A stretch of DNA of 64,000 nucleotides from Hypomesus transpacificus (Eukaryota; Chordata; Actinopteri; Osmeriformes; Osmeridae), in the NCBI RefSeq assembly GCF_021917145.1, contig NC_061074.1, forward strand, positions 8,936,560 through 9,000,559, read 5' to 3'. Positions 9,719-19,583 of this stretch are shown piece after piece (the stretch's first letter is position 1; each line of letters begins with the position of its first letter). Made by a program: the position numbers and the translations under genes. The notes below the pieces were generated by a model. It searched no databases. It was not told the DNA's origin and saw nothing but the letters and a program-made list of their open reading frames with translations.

Positions 9719-12428
9719 TTATTTTTTTGCTTTCTGAGTTCCAGAGCTGGCTAAAGATTTCTGAATCACATCCTCACAACTGTGTCTTCTGAAATGTCTC
9801 ACATCAGAAAAGCCTTTTCCACACGTCTCACAGGAATGTGGCCTCACCCCTGTGTGGGTGTGCATGTGGGCCTTGAGGTTGTTGGTCTGGCTAAACTTCC
9901 TCCCACACACGTCACAGCTGTAACGCTTCTCTCCCGTGTGCACCCTGACGTGTCTCTGCAGGTTCCCTCCGGCCCGGAAGGCCATCCCGCAGGTGGCACA
10001 CGTGAACGGCTTCTCCCCCGTGTGCACCCGTCTGTGGGACTCCACGTCGGACTTCAGAACAAACTTCTTTCCGCAGACGTCGCAGGCGAAGGGCTCGGCT
10101 CCCGTGTGCCGTTTCAGATGGTACTCGTAGGAGAACTTCAAGAGGAAGCGTTTCTCACACGCCGCGCACTCGTAAGGCAGCTCCGCCGCGTGGAAAGTCT
10201 GATAATGGCGGCTCAGGACGTATTTGGTGGCGAAGGCTTTCCCGCAGAAGCTGCAGGCGTGCTCTCGGGGACCCGGGGAGTGGTTGTCTTCGTGTCTCCT
10301 CAGGTTAGCCAGGGAACTCAAACTTTTCAGGCACACTTTGCAGCTGAAGGTTTTTTTATGCTCGCTGTGAACCGTCCGCTTGTGCCTCAGCAACTGGAAA
10401 TTGAAGGAGAACTTCTTCCCACACGTGTCACACATGAAGTCTCTGGAATCGCTGTGAACCGACACCAGGTGCTCTCTGAGGGCAGTGGACTGAGTGTAGA
10501 CCTTCCCACACTGCTCACAGCCGTACGGCTTCTCTCCGGTGTGGATCACCATGTGTCTGGCCAGGTTTCCAGAGTAGGAAAAACACACCCCACAGGCCTG
10601 GCACTGATGTGGCTTTTCTCCTGTGTGGACCAGCCTGTGCTTGGAAAGGCCCGGCTTCGTTCTGAAAGCCTTGCAGCAGTCCGGGCACTCAAACGGTCGT
10701 TCGTCGCTGTGTATCCGTTCGTGGCACTTCAGGTGGAAAGAATTCCGGAAGCTCTTCCCACAGGTGCTGCAGACGTAAGGCCTCTCACCCGTGTCAATGG
10801 TCAGGTGATCGTCCAGGTAGTGTTTCTGGGCGAAACCCTTTTCACAGGTGGGACAGGTGAACGGTTTGCCTGACGTGTGCGTGAGCTCGTGGGATTGCAA
10901 CCGTTGTAGCGTGGCAAACGTCTTCCCACAAGCCCTGCAGCCGGGGCGCTCCGCGTGCTGCCCGCGCATGTGTTTACCGAGGGAACCGGAAAACTTGAAC
11001 GTTTTCCCACACTGCCCACAGACGTACGGCTGCTCCTCCGAGTGAAAGCGGCGTGTGTGTTTCTTCAATTCAGCGTAGTAACGGAACTTCCTGTCGCAGA
11101 CGTCACATTTCACGTGTTTCTCCTCTGGGGCTGAACGAGGGCCCTTCTCTGGGTCGGGGTTTTCTGTGTTCTCTGACGACGCCGGGACACGTGTGGGGAA
11201 GCTGTGTTCTCGGGCAGAGCCAGGCGCTGGGTTCTCAGGGAGGGGGTCCGCCTGGTGCTCAGGGCCCAGGACGGCTTCTCTGGATGGGCTGGCCTTGCTG
11301 ACAGGACTAGGCTCTGCAGCGTCCAGGGAACAGTCATCCTCCATGGAGGCAGATTCCAAAAGAGGTCCACCGTGTACAGCTAAAACAAGAGAGGAAGTAG
11401 ATTATGAAAAAAAACAAGACTAAGAGACAGGTCTTCAATTGTTTGACAAGATTGATTTTATAATTTCCAGGCCTACATGTGTTGCCACAAAAAAAATACA
11501 TATATATATATATATAAAATAACTACTAGGCTTGTGTGATGCATTAGTAAAAAACTAGAATGGCAAATTGAAAATAGGATATCTTACCATTTCCAGGACT
11601 TGAGATATCAAGCTCTGGGTTCAGCTCACTTGCATGGGTCTGAGTCTGCAGATTTAAGGTAAGCACTGTGCTTGACTTCAAATTCCTTTTCTGCTTCACA
11701 AGGCGTTTTGTGGCTGTGTGCAATTCCCTCTTCATTTCCCCACGTCCAAAGCGTTGAGTCGAACTACTTCGGTTTGTTTGACAAACCTCTCCTGCTGATA
11801 TGGAGTCTTGCACTGCAAGCAAAAGACAAGCCGACATTAAAGTATTACAATGCTAATAACACTATTTAGATAATTATATAGCCTATATAAGTGGGTATGC
11901 GCTTTAGATAGCCGTCTGACCGTTATTCCTCGCAATGTTCAACCGCATATTTTCCTGTTCGCTGTCCACCTGTGCCACCTTGTTTTTCTTAATGCCCAAC
12001 TCTTTTTCCATGTCGGACAACCTGGCGTTCAGAATGTTTCCGGAGTGTACGATGAGCTCCAAAAACACACGGCATAATGTGCGGATAGCTTCCTCCACCA
12101 TCAAATTCATGATAGTGGAAAACTGCCCCTGTAGAGTAATTCAGACAAAAGATGCAACAGCCGGTTTAACTTAAATTGTACGATACTACGTTATTTACGT
12201 AACAAACAAGAAAACGTAAAACTTGATAATTGCCTCAGGTTGCTATATATAATTGCTATAGCTCTTTATACTTTAAAAGTGCGGTTGTGTTCTCATTCTT
12301 ACCTGCCAGTTTGGATTGTGTGCGACGAGGTTCAATTCCACCACAATCGCTTCAGTTACTACCGCCATAATCGACGTTGCCTGGGACTTGAAAGTATCGA
12401 GAAGAAACGTTTTCATTTCTTTTGACAT
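9719..12428 (-). CDS. C2H2 zinc-finger protein 3 of the cluster (16 fingers)
   Basis: Exons on the minus strand: 12428-12303, 12128-11921, 11812-11588, 11379-9719. Phases fit (0, 1, 1), giving 740 codons. The exon-2 donor (AACG followed by GTCAGA) is the weakest junction. Exon 1 starts MSKEMKTFLLDTFKSQ. Exon 2 (GQFSTIMNLMVEEAIRTL) matches the second helical module of the other two genes, with an added coiled region. Exon 4 has a Pro/Ser-rich linker and then 16 fingers, several with 4-residue His spacing (HTRRFH, HLVSVH, HKRTVH). Finger 4 reads HLTID, so the final zinc-binding His is Asp. The last finger ends HSC. It is longer and more diverged than its neighbours, so it is probably the oldest duplicate. 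Nuclear DNA binding is inferred from the family. Confidence 0.86.
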
Positions 12429-12530
12429 CTTTATAATAGCTGCAAGTTTTACACTGGTGTGTATAGTACTTATTTACAACTGTCATGGGTTAAACTCTGA
12501 ACCCCTATGGAGTTAGATTAGTTTCATAAT

Positions 12531-12712
12531 TCAAACAAACAAACGCAACACGATTCAAACAAATTTAACACGATCCAAACAAACGTAACACGATTCATAC
12601 AAACATAACACGATTCAAACAAACAAACGTAACACGATTCAAACAAACGTAACACGATTCACAAATGTATTTCGTGATTCACAATTGTAACGCGATTCAC
12701 AAATAAATGACC
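12531..12712. repeat. Short tandem repeat, unit about AACACGATTCAAACAAACGT
   Basis: Seven or more imperfect copies of a roughly 18-24 bp unit containing AACACGATTCA separated by (AAAC)n spacers, upstream of zinc-finger gene 3 and about 230 bp before the retroviral 5' LTR. The remainder up to 12944 shows nothing recognisable. Confidence 0.65.
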
Positions 12713-12944
12713 CTATTACATTCGTTTGCAACCTGACAAACACAAGTTACAAATCCCTGCATTCGTTGGTGTGAATCCTTGCATTCGTTCGTGTGGATTT
12801 TTGGAACTTTCCTGACGCGCTTTGATCCACAAATGCATTTTTTTCTAATATATATCCTCAGCAGCCTATCAGATCGTCTCTTCCAATTTTAGCCAATCAC
12901 CGGAGAATGTCTAATATGGGTAGACGGGCTCTGCGTTAGCCTAG

Positions 12945-14140
12945 TGTGAGGAAATGATAGCATTATACTGCTGATCAATGCTGCTATACCAATCAATATC
13001 TAATATGAATATGTAAACACACATGTTTTGTAATGCTAATAACTAAGATACAAATATTGAATGTGATCAATTGATTTAATAAAGTAACAGATAAGAAACA
13101 TTGAAATGTAACTTTGGTGTGTGGACAAGAATGCAGATGTCAGGCAAACTGACTTGGGAGGCGAGTTTGTGACGCTCAGGGACTGGTGTGAGCACAATGA
13201 GCTAGTCAGCTCATGGGAGTAAAAGTGTCAACTTGGGAGATAAGGTGATGCTGGGAACATAACTCTTCTCTGCTTCAGGACGAGTCAGACCGGACAGTTC
13301 TTACTATGGATAATATGCCCCCTTCCCCTGGAGACCCTGCCCCCCCCCCCCCTTCTCACTGGATGCCCCCTTCCCCTGGAGACTCTGCCCCCCCCCCCCC
13401 TTCTCACTGGATGCCCCCTTCCCCTGGAGACTCTGCCCCCCCCCCCCTTCTCACTGGATGCCCCCTTCTCCTTGGAGCCCATCTGCCCCTTTACATCATC
13501 TGACCTAGGAGTGGTCTTACCCTCTCCCCTTCCCCTTGAAGACCCCACCCCGTATATCATCAGGACCTCGAGATGACCTGCTCTCAACTCTGGAGAACTC
13601 AAACCCCCCCCCCCCTTGGATTGCATCAGACCTGTGGGTCTCGTCCACCCCCCTCCCTGAACAACACCAGACCTGTGGGTCTTCTCTGCCCCCTCCCTCT
13701 CCTAACATCACCAGGTCCGTGGACTGCCCACCTTGCGCCAGCATGAACGCCCTGGACATTTAATTGGTTAACAATAGCCACCCCAAGGTCTCCTGACCAA
13801 TGGCCACTCACCAGACCTCCCTCTTTGGGGAGTACAAGATCTGTCACCCAAGGGCGGGGAGACAGAACTTGGGAGGGGCAGAACTTTCTCTGATATTCTG
13901 TCACGACCACTTTCTCAACGAAGGCCTTCGTTCGTTCTAATCTTATACTCTGTTTTGGTGGGATGACTGCTGTTGCATCATCGACTGATTCATTGTACTA
14001 GACTACGGACATCTTGGTGTATTGTTTTCATTGTGTATCTTGTGATTGCATCATTACTAATTAAACTACAAATAACTTGGTCCGATGCTTAACCATGTAT
14101 CATTCTTCCTCTCAACACCCAGTTTACACTATCCTTAACA
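12945..14140 (+). repeat. 5' LTR of the endogenous retrovirus
   Basis: Direct repeat of 26744-27891, TG...CA bounded. It contains three full copies of a C-rich unit of about 47-48 bp around 13318-13455 (ATGCCCCCTTCCCCTGGAGA core); the 3' LTR has two. An AATAAA lies near 13078 and an ATTAAA near 14062. The R/U5 boundary could not be placed from sequence alone. Confidence 0.93.
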
Positions 14141-14142
14141 AT

Positions 14143-14158
14143 TGGTGACCCCGACGTG
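14143..14158 (+). promoter_or_regulatory. Primer-binding site complementary to tRNA-Trp
   Basis: TGGTGACCCCGACGTG starts two bases after the 5' LTR and is complementary to the last 16 nucleotides (including CCA) of vertebrate tRNA-Trp. It is the same primer class as avian sarcoma-leukosis viruses. The match stops at base 17 (CCT instead of the expected ATT). Confidence 0.85.
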
Positions 14159-14430
14159 CCTGGGTGAGAGATCTGGACGAGAGGTCCCTGAGAAGGGGAC
14201 CCCAGCCGGCAGGAGCGGGACAGCTGTGGTTCACTGACACTCACTTGGATATCCACAAAAATAGGGTAAGCAGAGCCTGTTTAAACGAAATCTGCATAGC
14301 TTAGGACTTTAGCTTTTAGGAGTGAGTGTCTTTAAACTGCACTGTACTGTGACTCTGGGCTGCACACTTTGAATCAAATTGTCCATAGAGAGATTAACGT
14401 TGATGCAAACTCAATGATACATTTGTAATT

Positions 14431-14757
14431 GTGAAACGAGGTGGGGTCTGGCAGATGTGGCACTGTGACGGGAGCGCTTGGCAGTTTCTACGTGAAACGA
14501 GGCGGGGTCTGGCAGTAGTCACACTGTGACGGGAACACCTGGCTGTTTCTAATTGTGTCTATTGTGAAACGAGGTGAGGTCTGGCAGAATGTGGCACTGT
14601 GACAGGAGCGCTCGGCAGTTTCTACGTGGTACGGGGCGTTGCCTGGCAGTGGTCACACTGTGACGGGAACACCTGGCTGTTTCTAAGTGTGTCTATTGGA
14701 AAACGAGGTGGGGTCCGGCAGAATGCGGCACTGTGACGGGAGCACCTGGCTGTTTGA
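14431..14757 (+). repeat. Leader repeats of about 55-75 bp (five units)
   Basis: Five degenerate copies start near 14431, 14492, 14564, 14625 and 14698. Each has an ACGAGGTGGGGTCTGGCAG-like head and a CACTGTGACGGGA(G/A)C tail, with alternating variant types. They sit in the untranslated leader where packaging signals lie in related viruses. Function is not known. Confidence 0.7.
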
Positions 14758-14819
14758 GATAGACGTAAATAATATGTTTGTGGAGATTTAAGGAGTAGCA
14801 AACCTCTTTTTCTTGCTTT

Positions 14820-15794
14820 CTCTCTCTTTCTCCCTATCTACTGCATTGCTGGAATGGGCTATGCCGAGGTTCGAGCAGGGCACATTTCACAAGCAGACTC
14901 TCTCTCTTTCTTGCTCTCTCTCCCTTTCTCTATTGCATTGTCGGGATGGGGCCATGCCGAGGTTCGAGCATGGCGCATTTTAGACAAACTCTCTCTCTCT
15001 CTCTCTCTCTCGCTATCTCTTAGCATTGTTGGGTTAATAATGTGTATCCCTCCCTTTCTTGCTCTCTCTCCCTTTCTCTCTATTGCATTGTCGGGATGGG
15101 GCCATGCCGAGGTTCGAGCATGGCGCATTTTAGACAAACTCTCTCTCTCTCTCTCTCTCTCGCTATCTCTTAGCATTGTTGGGTTAATAATGTGTATCTC
15201 TCCCCTCGCACCTCTCCCCTCCCCTCTCCTCTCCTCTCACCCCTCCCCTCTCATACACTCTCCCTTCACACACCTCCCCTCCCTTCCCTTCCCCTCTCCT
15301 CTCCTCTCCTCCCCTCTCCTCTCCTCCCCTCTCCACTCCTCTCCTCTCCTTTCTCCTCTCCTCTCCCTTCACACATCTCCCCTCAACTCCCTACCCCTCC
15401 AACCCCTACCCTCTCACACACTCTCTCACTCTCGCCCTCTCTCTCTCGCTCTCCCCACCTCCCCTCTCCTCTCCTCCCCCCTCCTCTCCTCTCTCCCCTC
15501 CCCTCCCCCCCTCACACACTCTCTCCCTTCACACACCTCCCCTCAACTCCCAACCCCTCCCCTCCAACCCCTCCCCTCTCACACACCCTCTCGTCTCTCC
15601 CTTCACACACCTCACCTCCCCACCACTCCCCTCTCACACACTCTCTCCCTTCACACACCTCCCCACCCCTCTCCTCCCCTCCCCTCTCTTGCACTACACA
15701 CACTCTCTCTCTCTCTCTCTCTCTCTATGTCTCTCTCTCTCTTTACCTCTCTCTGGTCAAGGAGCTGAGACCTACCGGTGCCAACTAAACTCCT

Positions 15795-15866
<72 letters not shown>

Positions 15867-15868
15867 AT
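14820..15868 (+). repeat. Pyrimidine-rich region with 150-bp tandem duplication and CT microsatellites
   Basis: A unit containing GCATTGTCGGGATGGGGCC and a (CT)n run is duplicated with a 150-bp period (key word at 14935 and 15085), and a third divergent head lies near 14842. It is followed by about 500 bp of CCTCTCC-type sequence (15190-15690) and a long pure (CT)n tract at about 15797-15865. Open frames through this stretch are low-complexity artefacts. Confidence 0.8.
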
Positions 15869-15922
15869 ACTGATGTGTATGTGTGGATCTTTGAGACTCT
15901 ACCCACAGCTACGACCAGCAAC

Positions 15923-15930
15923 AGGTAAGC
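15923..15930 (+). promoter_or_regulatory. Candidate viral major splice donor CAG/GTAAGC
   Basis: A consensus donor (cag before gtaagc at 15925-15930) lies in the leader upstream of all viral reading frames. A weaker one (ATAGG/GTAAGC) occurs near 14266. Either could supply spliced env or accessory mRNA; this is inference from consensus match and position. Confidence 0.4.
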
Positions 15931-16028
15931 GCTATTACAATTATTTTGGTGGTTGGCATTGACTGGTGACAGTGGGTTGCAGCTGTTACTAGCCTGGATC
16001 CGGCTGGTGGCAGTTGGGTGGTTGGTGA

Positions 16029-16228
16029 GCTCCGACTGGTGGTGGATTATATTATTGCAGTTGTGTTTTGTCTGTGGCTCCGACTGGTGGTGGATTATAT
16101 TATTGCAGTTGTGTTTTGTCTGTGGCTCCGACTGGTGGTGGATTATATTATTGCAGTTGTGTTTTGTCTGTGGCTCCGACTGGTGGTGGATTATATTATT
16201 GCAGTTCTATTTTGTCTGGCTCCGACTA
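16029..16228 (+). repeat. 48-bp tandem repeat in the retroviral leader
   Basis: Four near-identical 48-bp units start at 16029, 16077, 16125 and 16173 (CTCCGACTGGTGGTGGATTA core), followed by a degenerate fifth. Because 48 is divisible by three, all frames stay open, giving spurious Trp-rich ORFs. Confidence 0.85.
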
Positions 16229-16431
16229 GTGGTACATGGCATTACTACAGCTGTTATTGTTTGATTCCAACCAGTGGTGGAACAACAAGTATTTATGGTC
16301 AGACGTGACCTTGCTATCTGTGTGTGTCTGTTATGTTTGCCTTATGTTGCCTATATGTATCTGTCATGTTTGTTTTATGTCTGTTTCAAACAAGAAAAAG
16401 TTATGTTTATGTGTCTTTAAGGAGAGGACAA

Positions 16432-17127
16432 ATGAAGTGGCGTCCATCGCACGTTGAATTAAGGCCAGGTTATAAAATATTAGACTGGTGGCAGACCAAA
16501 TACACGGTCAACCCAGATACTGGGTTTAAAGAAGGCAGCGGTAAAAAAGACCCCACAACCAACAGAAGAGTGGCATTAACTGAGGAAGAATACAAACTTG
16601 TGTTTGCAGGATCGCTGCAGTGCATAAACAAGGAGGAAATAAAAGAACAGTATCCAGCACAAGCAGAATATTTCGAGAAGCTGGCATCACAAATTATAGT
16701 CAAACCTTCACACTTGCAGCCAATCGTGGAGAAGCTCCACAAGAGCGCACACTCGAAAACTTTTGACGCCTTCTTTGAACCACCAACGTTGGAAGAATAT
16801 CTGCGAGGGACAACAACGAGTGAAGTCGAGGCTCGCCCGGATAAGTGGATAACCAGAATCTGTGTGACATACAAGGCCGTCTGGCATATGAAGCACTGGC
16901 CAGGCAGAAAAGAATCACCTGAAGACAAGTCACGTCCACGGAAACGTGCAAAGCACGAGGAGATAAAGGAAGCTTGGGAGGAACTACCAGGGAGGCGGAC
17001 TGACGATCAGAAAGCATTGCTGGAGAGGCTGAGGCCAATTGAAGGCAACAGGAAGACAATCAATTGGGTCAGAGCTGAGTTCATCATTGAACCAGAGGAC
17101 ATAATTGACTTGACTGTATCCAACTAG
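16432..17127 (+). CDS. Pre-gag accessory ORF of the retrovirus (231 aa)
   Basis: An uninterrupted frame from ATG at 16432 to TAG at 17125-17127; it is also open upstream to an earlier ATG at 16333 with a hydrophobic lead-in. It is separate from gag (different frame, 110-bp gap), so it is not a gag N-terminal extension. The protein starts MKWRPSHVELRPGYK, is charged and mostly helical-looking, has a basic NLS-like cluster (RPRKRAKHEE, about residue 165) and ends EDIIDLTVSN, which fits a SUMO-interaction motif (hydrophobic core IIDLT after acidic residues). I recognise no homologue. By position it recalls orfC of walleye dermal sarcoma virus or glyco-gag of murine viruses, but without visible sequence likeness. 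A nuclear role is inference only. Confidence 0.75.
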   Translation: MKWRPSHVELRPGYKILDWWQTKYTVNPDTGFKEGSGKKDPTTNRRVALTEEEYKLVFAGSLQCINKEEIKEQYPAQAEYFEKLASQIIVKPSHLQPIVEKLHKSAHSKTFDAFFEPPTLEEYLRGTTTSEVEARPDKWITRICVTYKAVWHMKHWPGRKESPEDKSRPRKRAKHEEIKEAWEELPGRRTDDQKALLERLRPIEGNRKTINWVRAEFIIEPEDIIDLTVSN

Positions 17128-17237
17128 ACCGACTCGACTATCCAGCAACATCACTGACTTGACTGTATCCAGAATTTACCCTGACACAAGCCTGATCTGA
17201 CTGACACCAGACTTAGAAACACCAGGAGAAGAGAAGG

Positions 17238-19583
17238 ATGGCGTCCAGACCAACCACCTTGAAGGCAGTAAAGGATGTGATGTGGAGAAGGCTGGAAGCC
17301 ACCAATTCCAAGAAAGAGATAGAGGAGAAACGCAAGACATTTGAGCATCTATACCTGGATTGGGGAAGGAGGGGACTGATTCTGGGAAATGTAATGGAAG
17401 TAACATTGGATGACAGGAAGAAAATAACCGAATTTGAGAGACAAGAGATGATTTCCAAGAAAAATGAATGGGAAAAGGCAGGCAGCCACAAGATAGGAGG
17501 AAGCAAGCGAGCCTATGAACAAGCTAAGCTGAAACATGCAAGGGCAACAGAATTAATAATGATGTTGACCATCCCAGAAAATCAACCAATAACAACCCAC
17601 CTGCCGCCAAAAATAAGTGAAAAAAGATTGTACCCAGACATCACAGAGGCAATAACTCCAACAGCTCCAGACGCCAAGGAGACCCCAAAAGCCCCTACAG
17701 CTCCCCCACCTTATTCATCCAACAATCCATTTACCCAAGCCCCAGTGTTCGAGGTCAAGTCGGGAAAACTTGAATTAGAAGTCAACGGGAGACGCACGGA
17801 CATCCCAGATGATCTTACAGTGGAAGAACTGACAGAAATGGCATCAATACTGGGAGAAAGGATCATCAAAACACAGGCAACGATGATGGAGCAAGAAAGG
17901 AGGGAAGAAAACGAATCAAGAGAACGTCCAGCCCCAGCCTCTTTAAACAGCCAAACGAGACCTCGCAACTACAGCCAGCCCGACATTCCCCAAAGAACGG
18001 GGTATGAACCTGACCTAAACAGTAGCCTGTGCCAGTCCAGCATTCCCAGAAGAACTGGCTACGCAAGCCATGAACTTGACCAGGACAGCCTGATTGAAGG
18101 GGAGTGTGAAGAAATCCCAGACGAACAACGAAGGGTGCTGGAAGAAAAACTGGAAAGAATTGAAGAAGAGGAGAGATACAAGCGGAACCAGAGGAAAAGC
18201 CGCCACGAAAAGACAGATTCTGTAATAATAACAGGAAAAGAAATGGAAGTAGATCAAAGAGGAATGTCCGCCAGAACCAGGTCACACCAGGCCCACAAAG
18301 GAGGGTGGAGCGACAACAGCCAGTTCCAATGCCCACTGCTGTTGGATGCAGGCGGGGCAGCCCGGTACGAACCATGGAGCCATAGAGACATGAACGAGTT
18401 AGTCACTGTACTTCCTCCACTGTCGGCCGGAGGAGCCCAATGGATAAGGGCTTTCGAGAAGCTGACGGCACAAGACCGCCTGGCAATGGGAGACATCCGA
18501 GCCATCATCTTACGACTGGATGGGAAAGTGAAGGTTCGAACTATCGACCAGAAGGCTAAATGCGAGGGGGATGACGACAGAGAACCGTTCAACAATGCCA
18601 GAGGAAGATATTGGGATGCCATAAGAGACATCTACCCACAAGAGCAGAGCTTGGCAGCCCTGGAAAGCTTGGAAATGGAGCCTGGAGAGAAGATGCACGC
18701 ATTTCTCAGAAGAGCTGAGGATGTGTGGTTGGAAGGAACTGGAGAACGCCACGATGTCACTAAAGGCCAATTATTGTTTTGGAAGTCTGCAGTAGTAAGA
18801 GCACTCCCGAAAGCCGTCCGAGACGAACTCGAGGACGTGGTGGGTCTGACCTACAAACCTGTGGCTGAATGGACAAACTACCTTATACATTACCAAAAGA
18901 AGCATGATAAAGCTGAAAAAGAACTATGTCTGAAAGACAGTGACATGAACAGACAGCTCCTGAGGGGTCGGGTCGCAGATAGACACGACATGGCCAATGA
19001 GAAGAAGAAAGCTACCAAGACACAAATGATAGTGGAAGAACCTCTGTTTGAGCAAATGGCAGTGGAAGTGCGACCAAAACCCCCACAACCTCAATACCCT
19101 CTTCCCCAACCACAACACCCTCCCCCACAACCTCAATACCCTCTTCCCCAACCACAACACCCTCTTCCACAACCTCAATACCCTCTTCCTCAACCACAAT
19201 ACCCCTGGTGCCGTGACCCTCGTCCCCAACAACCCCAACCCCAATACCCCCAACCCCAATATCAGTATCCATCGGCGTTTCCACAAAATGCCCCTCAATA
19301 TGCCTACCCTACAGGCGGCGGACGAGGAGGCCAGCGAGGAGCGTGCTACACATGTGGAGAGACGACACACTTCGCCAGGGAATGCCCTCAAGGCCAGAAC
19401 AAACGAGGAAGAGGTGGCTACAACAAGAGAGGAGGAGGTAGAGGCCAAATAACTCTGAACCTACAGGTACCACAGCCGCAACAAACTCAGCAACCAGCGG
19501 GTCTGCCTCCGCTTCAGCCACCGAATGCGACACAGATGCCGGTCGCGACATGGACCCTGGACCAGTGGGATGGCGACCAATGA
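17238..19583 (+). CDS. gag: Retroviral gag polyprotein (781 aa)
   Basis: ATG at 17238 has a good context (A at -3, G at +4). The N-terminus is MASRPT, without the Gly2 that most matrix proteins use for myristoylation. Residues about 20-100 are highly charged and helical. Two PTAP motifs (about residues 141 and 153), the second fused to PPPY (PTAPPPY, 153-159), are late-domain signals for ESCRT/NEDD4-type budding partners. A capsid-like region (about 375-570) includes a major-homology-like segment around EPGEKMHAFLRRAE. A Pro/Gln-rich repeat (YPLPQPQ, about 616-680) precedes one CCHC knuckle (CYTCGETTHFAREC, near residue 702) and a Gly/Arg-rich tail. It ends at TGA 19581-19583, which is in frame with pol. 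The frame is intact. Confidence 0.9.
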   Translation: MASRPTTLKAVKDVMWRRLEATNSKKEIEEKRKTFEHLYLDWGRRGLILGNVMEVTLDDRKKITEFERQEMISKKNEWEKAGSHKIGGSKRAYEQAKLKHARATELIMMLTIPENQPITTHLPPKISEKRLYPDITEAITPTAPDAKETPKAPTAPPPYSSNNPFTQAPVFEVKSGKLELEVNGRRTDIPDDLTVEELTEMASILGERIIKTQATMMEQERREENESRERPAPASLNSQTRPRNYSQPDIPQRTGYEPDLNSSLCQSSIPRRTGYASHELDQDSLIEGECEEIPDEQRRVLEEKLERIEEEERYKRNQRKSRHEKTDSVIITGKEMEVDQRGMSARTRSHQAHKGGWSDNSQFQCPLLLDAGGAARYEPWSHRDMNELVTVLPPLSAGGAQWIRAFEKLTAQDRLAMGDIRAIILRLDGKVKVRTIDQKAKCEGDDDREPFNNARGRYWDAIRDIYPQEQSLAALESLEMEPGEKMHAFLRRAEDVWLEGTGERHDVTKGQLLFWKSAVVRALPKAVRDELEDVVGLTYKPVAEWTNYLIHYQKKHDKAEKELCLKDSDMNRQLLRGRVADRHDMANEKKKATKTQMIVEEPLFEQMAVEVRPKPPQPQYPLPQPQHPPPQPQYPLPQPQHPLPQPQYPLPQPQYPWCRDPRPQQPQPQYPQPQYQYPSAFPQNAPQYAYPTGGGRGGQRGACYTCGETTHFARECPQGQNKRGRGGYNKRGGGRGQITLNLQVPQPQQTQQPAGLPPLQPPNATQMPVATWTLDQWDGDQ

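Noticed and set aside
12426-12944. Possible additional viral or regulatory element before the 5' LTR
   Set aside because: Apart from a short AAAC/ACGATTC repeat nothing structured could be shown, and no second LTR-like sequence is present.
14854-15928. Leu/Ser/Pro-rich frames up to 304 aa in the viral leader
   Set aside because: They are translations of CT microsatellite and 150-bp duplication, with no composition beyond the repeat.
15953-16308. Trp-rich ORF in the viral leader
   Set aside because: It is produced by a 48-bp tandem repeat that keeps all frames open; no conserved features.
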